From positions 9,395,991 through 9,459,990 of the forward strand of contig OY744520.1 in the NCBI GenBank assembly GCA_963556195.1: DNA of 64,000 nucleotides, in the 5' to 3' direction. The stretch is from Sepiola atlantica (taxonomy: Eukaryota > Mollusca > Cephalopoda > Sepiida > Sepiolidae). The notes beneath the pieces were generated by a model that searched no databases, had not been told where the DNA came from, and was given only the letters and a program-made list of their open reading frames with translations. Positions 35,750 through 47,599 of the stretch are shown piece after piece; the first letter of the stretch is position 1; every line of letters begins with the position of its first letter. A program made the position numbers and the translations under genes.

Positions 35750-35753
35750 AACC

Positions 35754-35794
<41 letters not shown>

Positions 35795-35833
35795 CCCTAA
35801 ACCCTAAACCCTAACCCTAACCGTAACCCTAAG
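35750..35833. repeat. Interstitial telomere-type (CCCTAA)n
   Basis: About 13 units of CCCTAA with some ACCCTAAA and one CCGTAA variant. Likely interstitial, since ordinary sequence continues on both sides. Confidence 0.95.
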
Positions 35834-36314
35834 AAATCAGGCGGCGTGCCTGTAAAAAATTTATTGTTTTTTTGCGGCTGGTTCATTAAATTACCAATGT
35901 CTCGAAGATTAATCTCATTTAACTCCATTTTCTAAATACTAAATTCAACTTCCGGTGAATTCGGAATAATGGTACTTAGAGAAAAAAAACGGAACTCTTC
36001 AATTTCGATTTCTTAATCGGCAGCTGCTTCATATATACGACAGAAGTGCCAAACTATGCATTGTTATCAAAATGTAATATTTCTGTGCTACGTCTTTTGA
36101 CAATTATAGATAAGTATAATATCTTATTCAAGGTTAAACTAAATCAACCAATATGATATTGAGAAAACATTCATTTTTACACCAGTGAGTATAGAGGAAG
36201 GTTTTGTTAGGCGTTGTTCTTGATCGTTCGATTTGAACGAGTTTGATTTTCATTCCAAAATTTGTTTTTTATTATGATCTTTACGGCTATATCTTTATAA
36301 TTATTTACTTACAG

Positions 36315-36649
36315 ATGGATGTCCAAATGTTTTTGGCTGGGAACTGTGCTGTGGTAGCAAACTCGTCAACAAGAAGAGGCATGACTTAAAATGCTGTGGG
36401 ACAAAGGCCTACAATCCACGATATTTTATGTGTTGCGACGGTCAGACCACGACAAAATCTCAAGTTAATCCACAATGCTGTAGCGCAACTCCCTACGGCA
36501 AACCGCTAAAAGTGTGTTGCTGTTGTCGACCCAATCGTTATGTGGGATTGTTTTCAAGATGTTGCGGCAAGCTTGTCTTCAATGCCACTAGGTATATGTG
36601 TTGTAATAATCAGATCAAACTACGTTCAAAGTGTAAGATTAATGTATGA
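36315..36649 (+). CDS. Galaxin-like secreted protein, exon 2
   Basis: Begins after an acceptor (TTATTTACTTACAG). Joined to exon 1 it adds 110 residues and a stop at 36647. It is packed with Cys-Cys pairs: ELCCGSK, LKCCGTKAYNPRYFMCCDGQ, NPQCCSATPYG, KVCCCCRPNRY, RCCGKLVFN, YMCCNNQ, and ends KCKINV. Dicysteine spacing with a YNP before the next pair is the hallmark of galaxin, a secreted protein family described from coral skeleton and from squid tissue. At ~133 residues it is much shorter than coral galaxin, with about three repeat pairs. I infer an extracellular, disulphide-rich product. The frame is fully open across the exon, which is unusual in this window and argues for selection. Confidence 0.75.
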
Positions 36650-37018
36650 AATGATTTTATCGAAAATAAATTCTCACAGGAAGTCAATTTACATACGTCA
36701 TTAAAAAACATATAATCGGAAATCTAAATATACTTAGTATTATTTTAGAATAATTTGCCTTTTCTCAACAATAAATGCTATGGCCATTAAATTACATTAT
36801 TTTTTTTTTAATTATTATGCTTGTAATTTTAATGTTCAATAAACTGAGTTGCAATTCAATTCGGATGTTGTCATCTCATTGTATTCATAAATTTAATATT
36901 CAATAAACTGAGTTGCAATTCAATTCGGATGTTGTCATCTCATTGTATTCATAAATTTAATATTCAATAAACTGAGTTGCAATTCAATTTGGGTGTTGAT
37001 CTCTCATTGTATTCATAA
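36650..37018 (+). other. 3' UTR with 62-bp repeats carrying AATAAA
   Basis: Three tandem copies (about 36835-37018) of a ~62-bp unit, each with TTCAATAAACTGAGTTGC and ATCTCATTGTATTCATAAAT. Each holds an AATAAA-type polyadenylation signal, so the transcript may have alternative ends. A single diverged unit recurs at 60970-61030. Confidence 0.6.
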
Positions 37019-37352
37019 ATTACATTAAATTGAAGTTGATCATTGATGATGTGGCGATAAGGGTAGCGGTTGGGTGGGATTGAGATGCACACACAGGAAT
37101 CTGGTGGTTGATCGTAAGAATCTGGTGGTTGTTATTATATAAAAATGTTGTGGCTACCTTAAACACCCCCATCGTCCGGCGTTGCCACAGTAGCAACGCC
37201 TTCCCCCGTTTTATTCGGCGACAAGGTTTCAATCATTGGGCAAACCATCAGATCTGTCTATCCCTTTTTTGGTATGACTCAATTACACCTGGCATTTACT
37301 TCTTTCTTTTGACATTGATCTTATGTTGCTTCTTCCCGTTTTAGGTGCGTTA

Positions 37353-37585
37353 TTTTGGTCATCCGATAATTATCTCATCTGTTGACAATCACCGGGTGTA
37401 TCTCTTTTTGTCAACATGACTTTTCATTATGACAATTGATAAAGTTATGCCACTTATTCCGATGCAGGCGGTTGATGTTAAATACATTATTTTTTTTATT
37501 CAAATGACTTTTTGGTCATCCGATAATTGCCTCATCTTTTGACAATCTTCAGGTGTATCTTCCTATTGTCAACATGTACACACGG
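37353..37585. repeat. Duplicated ~75-bp unit with TTGACAA/TTGTCAA arms
   Basis: Two copies (37353-37425 and 37508-37585) share GGTCATCCGATAATT, TTGACAATC and GGTGTATCT. Each has TTGACAA and TTGTCAA inverted arms around GGTGTATCT. The ~300 bp before them (37020-37350) show a less AT-rich stretch with short ORFs only. Confidence 0.7.
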
Positions 37586-37753
37586 CCTGAATATTTAACA
37601 ATACAACATACTCGTATGTCCAATTCTCTAACAGTGCCCCTAAACTATTATGATCAACAGGTAAATGCATTAACTTGTATCTTAAGCAAACCAAAACACT
37701 TCTTAGAAAGAGTTTCAAGATGAATCTTTGAAATAATAACAATTTGAACAAGA

Positions 37754-37756
<3 letters not shown>

Positions 37757-37816
<60 letters not shown>
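37757..37816. repeat. (TA)n microsatellite
   Basis: About 30 TA units. Confidence 0.97.
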
Positions 37817-37819
<3 letters not shown>

Positions 37820-38417
37820 AAATAAGAAACTAAAAGTAAACTTTTAGTAGATAGAACCTATAGTGAAATGGTTAAAGCTCAATATACGAGATAGAGCAAT
37901 TATAAAGATAAATGAACGAAGAGTGATAAATATGTACGAATGTCCAGATTTATTTCAACTTCGATTGTTCAATGCAAGGTATATTCGGTAATAAAATTAT
38001 GGTTATTATTCTTTCTTTAAGCCAAGGCTTTTCAAAGATCGAAATCTTATCATCAGAGGAATTACATAGATAGATAAGTTGGCAGTTGAAAAGCCAACAT
38101 TCAAAAATTTGAAAAATATTAAGCAATGGAGAGTGACAAAAAGTTCGTGTAAAAAGATATGGGGTTAGTTAAGTTGGTAATTGTCCGTTGATAAGGTGTC
38201 CAATGAAAGGAGATTTGGATGGAGAAGGGTGTTCGTGAAGACAGCATGGAAAAGCGTTCAAAAATGAAGTAACTCCAATAGTGAGATGTTGAGTTCAAAT
38301 CGTAGGTGGAGCGCACTTAATCGGAATTAATTATGAGAAATCGGGCCATTTTACAAAAACCTCATGGGCCGAGTAGGAATTACAGTTGAAATGCGTTCCG
38401 TAGACGTTGGCAGTGAA
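37817..38417. other. Unassigned block between two (TA)n tracts
   Basis: A 600-bp block bounded on both sides by long TA runs, perhaps a transposon that targets TA repeats. GTGAAATGGTTAAAGC at 37863 faintly resembles a tRNA A box, but I see no clear B box. Confidence 0.3.

Positions 38418-38496
<79 letters not shown>
38418..38496. repeat. (TA)n microsatellite
   Basis: About 39 TA units. From 38497 to 39990 the sequence is AT-rich with no gene visible apart from a short telomere-like motif (CCCTAACCCTAACCC) at 39480. Confidence 0.97.
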
Positions 38497-38498
<2 letters not shown>

Positions 38499-39989
38499 AG
38501 TTTATAAATTAAAAATGTCATTATACTCAAGTTTTAGATATAAAAATTCTCAAAATGTGTATTTTTACGCATGTTTCGAAAATACTTTCCTAAGCCGGTC
38601 TATGGCATACAATAACAAGGACAGCATTCAGGATTGCCTATACCGTTACACATAGACTGTCTTGCGTCAGAAAATAAACTAAAAACATCCAACATTGAGG
38701 AATGAAAAACACATGCCAAATAGAGGCAAACAGAAGAAACCAAATCACCAGCATTTATAATGAAGCTTGTCTCATTGTTATATGTTAGCTCTTTTAGTTT
38801 ATTTTATGTGACGGTGTAGTCAATCTTGAATTCTTTCATCTAATGTCTTTGACTCGTATCAGTATAATTACTAAAAATTGTTTAGAAATGTGCATAAAAA
38901 CCATGTTTGGGGAATCTTTACAACCGAAACTTGATTTAAATGCAATTTAGAAATGAAAAAAAAACGTTTATTCTGAACTTTACTTGATCATGTAAGAAAT
39001 ATTGATCATTCCCACCTCTTTACAAATTTTGATAAAATTGGTATACGTGGCTCCCAGTGAGATGTTTCGAAACATGTTTTAAATAAGTCATATAAATCTT
39101 TATATTTTTTATATACCGCTCTATCTCTCTTCTGCTTCTCCTTCTCTCTGTTACTTTCACAGACCTAATATCCATATCAATAATAAATAACTATAATTTG
39201 AGATTATTGATATTAAAAGAAAAATAGTTCTCGCTAATATGTTCAAAATTTCGTTAAGTTTTTTGATAACCCCACAGAAACTATATCTTTCTTGTAGCTG
39301 TTACCTTTGTTTCAGCTGTATGACACGATTTTTATATTAAAGCCTCTTTACAGTGGGACAATTTAAGTGATGCATTTTAATGTAAATCATGTTATTGTAG
39401 AACTAAAATTAAAAAATTAAATATTTAAAAGAACAAAGGCCTCCGCAATCGTCCGCTACCTCTTCGTCTTTCTGCCTAGACCCTAACCCTAACCCTTCAC
39501 CTTTCTGCCTAGTCTATTCACATTTATTCGTGTAGCTCAAAACACGCCAAGCAGCATCAAAATACTTGCTTTAAAACGATAATACAGATCTTCTTGTGCT
39601 ATGAATTTATGTGTGAGAAACGATTTTATACCAAACCATCTTAAATATCGACAATTTAAGTGGTATATTTAATCTAATCATTTCCTCTGTTTAAAAAAAA
39701 CATTTGAAAAAAAATTGCCTTACCCCGTCCCGAAAATCCCTATTCAGCTAATAACGACTCTAAAGAATGCACCCATACACGTTCTCCCTATAACCTATAA
39801 CCGACGATAAAAGAGCAGTGAAAACAAAAGGTACGACTGATACGACTAAAACGTTTCTTCAATAGTTTACAAATATACTCTGTTGTCTTTACTCATTCTC
39901 TTTGCGTCCTGCTGTTAACTCCCCTGCTTACTTGTTCCACAAATCACTCATAAAACAGAACACAAACCGAAAACTTTTTACGTAGATCC

Positions 39990-42117
39990 CTATTATTATG
40001 TTGTTGTTGTTTTTTTGCAATACTAGGAATCTACGGTCCAACTTTTCAGTGGTTGAAATCCATTTACAGCATGTCAAACCTCACATGTTGTTTCTGTGCG
40101 AAACTGGTACTAGTCCGTCAGTTTCGACAAGTGACTTCATGATAACAGGTTACTCAAACATGATCTCAAAACCCGACCCACAAGATCACGATGGTCATAG
40201 AATCTGCTATTGCACCAGGGACGGTTTCTCATGTGGTAGGACACTTCAGGTGAATACCATGATTTGCACTTGCTAACAGCACCTGCTTTCATGTTTGTCC
40301 TTTATCGTCCTCTCGCCGATGGAGCAACTGTTATTGGGCAAATGTCTGACAAAATTGACAAGATCATATCTGTTTACCTGTTTACTAGCATTCATGTCTG
40401 TGGAAACTGTAAAGTTCACAATGTTAAGTAGCTAGTCCACTCAAACAATGCTGATGATGAAGGTTTGTTTTGCAACGACTTTTCACCCCCATAAGGGCTT
40501 ACTTAAATTGTTCACAAGCCCATGCACGTACCCGATGCTGATGGATATTTACAAACCATGTTAGTCTTGCCCTGAACAGTGCACAACTACTGTCTCCTTT
40601 GGGATTATTCCATCACCCAGTTGTCTCAATTATGATCAAAACGAAGTTTACCAAGTTCTCTGATGTCCCTTTCCATTACAGAGTTTTAAGATATTCAACG
40701 GCTGATTGAACAACTAAAAATGTTCAACGGCTGATTGAACAGCTTAAGATATTCAACGGCTGATTGAACAGCTTAAGATATTCAACGGCTGATTGAACAG
40801 CTTAAGATATTCAACGGCTGATTGAACAGCTTAAGATATTCAACGGCTGATTGAACAGCTTAAGATATTCAACGGCTGATTGAACAGCTTAAGATATTCA
40901 ACGGCTGATTGAACAGCTTAAGATCCTTCATATCTGAAATCCTTCTGAAATCTTTTATACCCTCAAAGTTTTCTAACAGAGACCAAACATCCAATCATGA
41001 TACACCCGTGAATTTACCCCGCCATTGCCCACATAAATCAAAACTTTAATTGCTTTCAGCGAAACAGATGCCCTGAAACAAAAGCTTCCTTTAAAACTGC
41101 CCGTAACCACCTCAACAGGGTTATAGAAAACACAAACAAGGTTCTGAACAGATGCATCATCTCTATTCAAACCATCATCAATGAACTAGAGATCTTAGTA
41201 TCTGATAGAGCCAAAGTTTTCGTAAAGCCAAAATTTTCGCAAAACTTTGTAACAAATTCCACCATTTGCGATTAGGGCCATTTACCCGTGGAATTACATC
41301 CTATGTCCGAAAAACCTTAGGCGATATCTGAATAACGTTCCGGGATGTTGTCAAACTTATAATACCAAGAAGGCATCTGGTCTCGACAATATTCCAGTCA
41401 TAGTACTCAATAAACTGCAACCTGAAATAGCGCCTATCATTACAAAGTGGTTTAATCGTTGCTTAAATGCGAAATGCTTTCAATCACCTTACAAGACTTC
41501 GTTGGTCTTACCAGTATCAGAAAATACTGGAACTCGGTCCTCTGAATCTCAGTACAGACCGATCAGTCTCCTAGTCTCCTATGTGTGATGAGTGAGTTAC
41601 TTGAATCTGTAATAAATCAAAGAGTTCTCAATAATCTCAGCAAAATCAATTTATTTAATGACAAGCAATATAGATTTCGTCCTGCAAGATTAACAACTGA
41701 CGTGCAGTAAATCTATTTACGAGAGCTTGATTTCTATGGTGACAGTTCTTGATATATCAAAGTAATTCTGTTCAGAAGGGCGGTTTGCTTAACAAGTTTG
41801 TTAGTTATGGAATATCTAGAAATGTTCTCTCTACCATCAAACACTGTCTCTCAGATAGGTGTATAAAAGTATTTATTGACAGGCAGAAGTCTGAAGCCGG
41901 CGTGCTTCAAACATCTATTTTGGGCGCCACCCTCTTCCTTATCTTCATAAATGATGTTCCAAATAACATTTTGAGATCATTCACTGACATCTATGAAGAC
42001 GACACGACTATCTATGGTAGCACTTTGAAGAGCATTGATGATCAAGATCCATCGGAATCTCTCATCCGACTTGGAGCACGTGGTGTAATGGTGGGAAAAA
42101 TAGCTTATTACTTTTAA
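39990..42117 (+). pseudogene. Decayed LINE: endonuclease and RT
   Basis: Plus strand. The N-terminal endonuclease part is at 40000-40270 (NTRNLRSNFSVVEIHLQHV, MLFLCETGTSPSVSTSDFM) and continues broken to ~40680 (YRPLADGATVIGQMSDKIDK, WLVHSNNADDEG). After a minisatellite and a poorly preserved stretch, RT appears at ~41360-41700 (KASGLDNIPVIVLNKLQPEI, YRPISLL, LESVINQRVLNNLSKINLF, RFRPARLTTDV). It continues at 41749-42090 (GLLNKFVSYGISRNVLSTIK, SILGATLFLIFINDVPN, YEDDTTIYG as a degenerate YADD). Wording fits the Jockey/CR1/Rex-like group rather than the Tx1-like copies at 8-20 kb. Many stops; dead. Confidence 0.85.
40686..40922. repeat. 29-bp minisatellite inside the LINE
   Basis: Eight copies of TTCAACGGCTGATTGAACAG plus CTTAAGATA. 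The first copy differs (CAACTAAAAATG). It lies where the LINE's coding sequence should continue, and 29 is not a multiple of three, so expansion destroyed the frame. Confidence 0.95.
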
Positions 42118-42727
42118 CACCTCTACAACGAAGCTTATTTGTTTTAACCAACAACGCTCGGATTCTCATTTCTCCCCAGTTGAAATGAATTGTTGTTTCT
42201 ATTGAGACAACCACCTCTTCTTTGACTGACTTTCACTCCAGGTATAAAATGAAAGATTTACATCAAATATGTTGCTAAGGTCGCTAGAAAAACTTCAACT
42301 CCTTTTCTATCTCACGTAACTTCAATTTACGATCGGACAAAACGAGTTTGTTGACTTTTGTATGTTTTCCAGAACAACTACAGAACTTCGGTTAGGGTTA
42401 GGTTTCAGCATCATTTGTGTTTGTACGCGTTTAATGTTAGTATACACCCCTTCCTTAACCTTGTTATCGACGGAACAGATTCCGAATAACATTAATGAAT
42501 CAATTGTTTTGCGTGAACGGTATTTTTCCCATCAGAAAGCAATGCTTTATCAACAAACAAAATTAAGATTTTGCCATTCTTTTAAAAATTTACAACAGTA
42601 GCTTCACTTAAATAACTATAATGTGTACGATCATATTACGATTGAGCACAAGTTAGTACTTTATAAAAATCATGATTTTTTTATTGCGCCATCTATATAT
42701 AAGGCCCTGGACCAATTGAGTCATATG
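42118..42727. other. Non-coding, nothing recognised
   Basis: AT-rich. A short GGTTAGGGTTAGG telomere-like motif at about 42390. No ORF with recognisable content. Confidence 0.5.
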
Positions 42728-44222
42728 CTCATAGAATATTTTGTTAGTTGAGTAATCAGTGAATATTTTGTTAGTTGAGTAATCAGGTAATATTTTGTTA
42801 GTTGAGTAATCAATGAATATTTTGTTAGTTGAGTAATCAGTGAATATTTTGTTAGTTGAGTAATCAGTGAGTATTTTGTTAGTTGAGTAATCAGTGAATA
42901 TTTTGTTAGTTTAGTAATCAGTGAATATTTTGTTAGTTGAGTAATCAATGAATATTTTGTTAGTTGAGTAATCAGTGAATATGTTGTTAGTTGAGTAATC
43001 AGTGAATATTTTGTTAGTTGAGTAATCAGTGAATATTTTGTTAGTTGAGTAATCAGTGAATATTTTGTTAGTTGAGTAATCAGTGAATATTTTGTTAGGT
43101 GAGTAATCAGTGAATATTTTGTTAGTTGAGTAATCAGTGAATATTTTGTGAGTTGAGTAATCAGTGAGTATTTTGTTAGTTGAGTAATCAGTGAATATTT
43201 TGTTAGTTGAGTAATCAGTGAATATGTTGTTAGTTGAGTAATCAGTGAATATTTTGTTAGTTGAGTAATCAGTGAATATTTTGTTAGTTGAGTAATCAGT
43301 GAATATTTTGTTAGTTGAGTAATCAGTGAATATTTTGTTAGTTGAGTAATCAGTGAATATTTTGTGAGTTGAGTAATCAGTGAGTATTTTGTTAGTAAAT
43401 TAATCAGTGAATATTTTGTTAGTTGAGTAATCAGTGAATATTTTGTTAGTTGAGTAATCAGTGAATATTTTGTTTGTTGAGTAATCAGTGAATATTTTGT
43501 TGGTTGAGTAATCAGTGAATATTTTTTAGTTGAGTAATCAGTGAATATGTTGTTAGTTGAGTAATCAGTGAATATGTTGTTAGTTGAGTAATCAGTGAAT
43601 ATGTTGTTAGTTGAGTAATCAGTGAATATTTTGTTAGTTGAGTAATCAGTGAATATGTTGTTAGTTGAGTAATCAGTGAATATGTTGTTAGTTGAGTAAT
43701 CAGTGAATATTTTGTTAGTTGGGTAATCAGTGAATATTTTGTGAGTTGAGTAATCAGTGAGTATTTTGTTAGTTGAGTAATCAGTGAATATGTTGTTAGT
43801 TGAGTAATCAGTGAATATTTTGTTAGTTGAGTAATCAGTGAATATTTTGTTAGTTGAGTAATCAGTGAATATTTTGTTAGTTGAGTAATCAGTGAATATG
43901 TTGTTAGTTGAGTAATCAGTGAATATGTTGTTAGTTGAGTAATCAGTGAATATGTTGTTAGTTGAGTAATCAGTGAATATTTTGTTAGTTGAGTAATCAG
44001 TGAATATGTTGTTAGTTGAGTAATCAGTGAATATGTTGTTCGTTGAGTAATCAGTGAATATTTTGTGAGTTGAGTAATCAGTGAGTATTTTGTTAGTTGA
44101 GTAATCAGTGAATATTTTGTTAGTTGAGTAATCAGTGAATATGTTGTTAGTTGAGTAATCAGTGAATATGTTGTTAGTTGAGTAATCAGTGAATATGTTG
44201 TTAGTTGAGTAATCAGTGAATA
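42728..44222. repeat. 27-bp minisatellite, ~55 copies
   Basis: Unit TTTGTTAGTTGAGTAATCAG plus TGAATAT. Main variants are ATGTTGTTAG, TTTTGTGAG with GAGTAT, and a few single changes; some form blocks, e.g. a GTGAGTT...GTGAGTA pair recurring at about 43145, 43370, 43740 and 44060. As 27 is nine codons, the minus strand is open for 270 codons (repeated YSLITQLTK nonapeptide). Confidence 0.96.
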
Positions 44223-44485
44223 ATTTTTTAGAATCAAAACAAGTAGAATGATACCTACCCTAGGACGGGTAACATGAATTCCACGATAAGAACAGTTTTC
44301 AACCATATTTATGCCCTCTTTCAAAGATTAAAATCAAGATATTATTTCTAGACTTTTTATTCTAATTTTAATCAAAATTTATTACATGCTTTTGATTCTA
44401 AAAAATGTCTAAAATTTATGCCTTCAGATTAATTGATCTTAAGAAAATATTGAAATTCAGGGAATTTTGCTTAATTTATGTCTTA

Positions 44486-44928
44486 TGACTATGGATCAAA
44501 TTGAATGCAAATCTGATATATTTGAATTTTCAAATAATCATGGATCAAATTGAATGCAAATCTGATATATTTGAATTTTCAAATAATCATGGATCAAATT
44601 GAATGCAAATCTGATATATTTGAATTTTCAAATAATCATGGATCAAATTGAATGCAAATCTGATATATTTGAATTTTCAAATAATCATGGATCAAATTGA
44701 ATGCAAATCTGATATATTTGAATTTTCAAATAATCATGAATCAAATTGAATGCAAATCTGATATATTTGAATTTTCAAATAATCATGGATCAAATTGAAT
44801 GCAAATCTGATATATTTGAATTTTCAAATAATCATGGATCAAATTGAATGCAAATCTGATATATTTGAATTTTCAAATAATCATGGATCAAATTGAATGC
44901 AAATCTGATATATTTGAATTTTCAAATG
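44486..44928. repeat. 49-bp repeat, nine copies, each with ATGCAAAT
   Basis: Nine almost identical copies of a 49-bp unit containing CATGGATCAAATTGAATGC, ATCTGATATATTTGAA and TTTTCAAATAAT. Each contains ATGCAAAT. One copy has CATGAATC. Near-identity implies recent expansion or conversion. Confidence 0.95.
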
Positions 44929-45178
44929 GGAAAGTGTGATCATAAAAACCTTTTGACCATGATTTGGTCTGCAGTAAAACAGTCTAAAATATTTCAATTT
45001 TCAAATAAAGGTTTCTGTCTATATTATGCCCCTAAAGCCTTTTAAAATTTGAGGAATATTTATTAATTAATGTCTAATACCTATTGTTAAAATTTCACAA
45101 ATCAGAGATGTCTGAATTTTTAAGAGAGAGCTTCCAACTCTTATAACCCCGTTTTGCAGGAAAATGAATTAAACTAAA
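44929..45178. other. Non-coding flank
   Basis: AT-rich, no feature seen. Confidence 0.5.
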
Positions 45179-45522
45179 TGTAATGTCTTACAAGAAGGGG
45201 AATTTGAATCGAGTGTTTATCTTATATAAGTTACTTAAAGTACAGTTTATCCTACTATTTGAGTAAATGTAAGGAAGACAATCGATGAAATCATGTCTTT
45301 CCAAAAAATTATATTGCAAAATTGAACACATTGATCTCAAACAGTCGAGCTAAATGCCAAACTAATCGGAGATTTGGAATCAGCATCTTCAATCGGATGT
45401 ATTTATCGATGTCGGAAGTTTATGACAAATACTTGTTTACATTAGATTTGAAGACGACCATGTTGTAGTATGCAGTAAAACAGTCCCGTGGCAATGTGTT
45501 CCACCAATGCAAATTCCGCAAA
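45179..45522 (+). repeat. ~345-bp direct duplication, copy 1
   Basis: Nearly identical to 46459-46804 (shared AATGTCTTACAAGAAGGGGA at the left and CCACCAATGCAAATTCCGC at the right). Only scattered differences, so the duplication is recent. A more diverged partial copy lies at about 46265-46380. No ORF is conserved. Confidence 0.93.
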
Positions 45523-46458
45523 AGCTCACATTTGAACTACTGTCGAAAAAAATCATAGTTAACCAAGAGTGAAGCTAGCTGAAGAGCGAGATTGCGAAAA
45601 AAATAAAAACTTCTTTTTCGACCCTCGCCTTAGGTGACAAATTGACGGGTAACGTTCTTCAGTAGTGAGGAAGGTTTATATAACTGAACGCCATCCCCTA
45701 CTGATATTAATTCTCTGCGACAACCGTCCTTCGTCTTAGATGTTGGAAGAACATCCTCAGTCGCCAGCAGTCACACGCTGGTAAGTCATTGCTGCTCCTA
45801 TTTTCCACACTACTTACGCCTATAATGAGAGGTTAATTCTTATGAAGGTGAATCCTGTACATGGAAATATATAAACATATAAATATACTTAACTTTATTA
45901 AGATAGAGATATATTTTACATTAATATTATTAACTATTTGTTCCACACTTTCCAAAGCAAAACACTAATAACCTGCAATGACATAAAAAGAGAATTAAAT
46001 ACGGATGGAGATGAATGACACATTCATCAGCACCGAACTTGAAACAACAAGATGGCTACAACTGTCAATATAACTACAACTACTACATGCATTTTACCAA
46101 GTTTCTGTTCGTTTTACTCACGTGTCACAACTTATCAAGACCAAAAGCCACTCGGGGGTAAGTTAATAATATTGATAGGTTATCTGTTTAACGATCAATA
46201 ATATTATGAGAGCATTGAAAATGATGAATGGAATGAATAAAGTTTAATTACTTATGAGGACGGTTTTTGACAAGTATTTGTTTACATTGGATTTGAAGAC
46301 AGCAATGTTGTAGATTGCAGGAAAGCAGTCTCATGGTAATTGTGTTCCGCAGATAGAAATTTCTTGGAAAGAAATTCTGCTCATGTAAATTCTGCCTGAC
46401 GCTGTACATAGAGGCGAAGAAAAAAAGTTATTTTCGGTTGTAATAAAAAAGTTTGTGT
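45523..46458. other. Non-coding between duplicated units
   Basis: No gene seen. A diverged third partial copy of the duplicated unit is at about 46265-46380 (GACAAGTATTTGTTTACATT, TTGAAGACAGCAATGTTGTA, AAGCAGTCTCATGG). Confidence 0.6.
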
Positions 46459-46804
46459 CGTAAATGTCTTACAAGAAGGGGAATTTGAATCGAGTGTTTA
46501 TCTTATAAAAGTTACTTAAAGTACAGTTTATCCTACTATTTGACTAAATGTAAGGAAGACAATCGATGAAATCATGTCCTTCCAAAAAATTATATTGCAA
46601 AATTGAACACATTGATCTCAAACAGTCGAGCTAAAAGCCAAACTAATCGGAGATTTGGAATCAGCATCTTCGATCTGATGTATTTATCGATGTCGGAAGT
46701 TTATGACAAGTACTTGTTTACATTAGATTTGAAGACGACCATGTTGTAGTATGCAGTAAAACAGTCCCGTAGCAATGTGTTCCACCAATGCAAATTCCGC
46801 AAAA
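46459..46804 (+). repeat. ~345-bp direct duplication, copy 2
   Basis: Partner of 45179-45522, offset 1,280 bp. The unit reads as non-coding on both strands. Confidence 0.93.
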
Positions 46805-47599
46805 CGTTAGAGACATGGAGCAAAAAAATGAAAGTTCTTTTCAGTTGTGGTAGTAAACGGGGTTCTGTTGTTTTACAAAGAAAAAAAAACAGCGATTATT
46901 CCATGGAAATTACGATAGAGCAGAGCAAGACTAGCAAAGTCTTTTCTGTTACAAAGGGCTGCAGAGAAGAGAAGAGATCTTCCCCCACTAGATTGCGAAT
47001 TAGATTTTATACTCTGCCATGGTCAGAAACAGCGCTCTGAGCGGCGCTTACCCTGATTTGTCAACAGTACTCCATCTTAGGACGTACCCGACTTTTAAAT
47101 ATATATATCAGGAGTCAAGTACTTTCTGGACCGATGGAATAATTCCACCATGTTTCCAGAAAAATAGCAACAGATTAGATATTTCTTCAATTTTAGATCT
47201 AGAGTAAAAGTAAGTCATGGGAGAAAAAGTCTTCTCAAGGATCTCTCATTTTGACTGGGACAAAACAACAATATAAGCGTTGGTGGTGATCGGAGAGAAG
47301 CTTGGTTCTTAGATTATTAAAAGTGACAAGCCACTTTTTCTCTATTGCGCCACGTCCTCTAGATCGAAATAGAGAGGCTCAACAAGATCTGGTTCATCAA
47401 TGCACTTCGAAGTTCTGCCATGGACAGAAAAAATGTTTGCTGGCTGAGAAGAAATTTACATGTATTCCATTGCTAAAACGTTTGTGATGCACAATCCATT
47501 TTCTTCATATAACTCGAAGAATACCAGCATATATTTAGTAATAATAAACTGTAAACTTAAGGTTATCAAAATTAATAAAATAGAATTTTTTAAGTTGAA
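46805..47599. other. Unresolved, short ORFs only
   Basis: A plus ORF of 87 codons (46777-47040) begins inside the duplicated unit. It has no recognisable domain, and its start is shared with a copy that does not keep the frame, so I do not call it a gene. Confidence 0.45.

Noticed and set aside
43512..44324. 270-codon minus-strand ORF over the 27-bp array as a real repeat protein
   Set aside because: The repeat length is a codon multiple, so openness is automatic. There is no signal, domain or promoter, and the same array to the left breaks the frame.
46777..47040. 87-residue ORF as a gene
   Set aside because: It starts inside a duplicated non-coding unit, has no recognisable domain, and its frame is not kept in the other copy.
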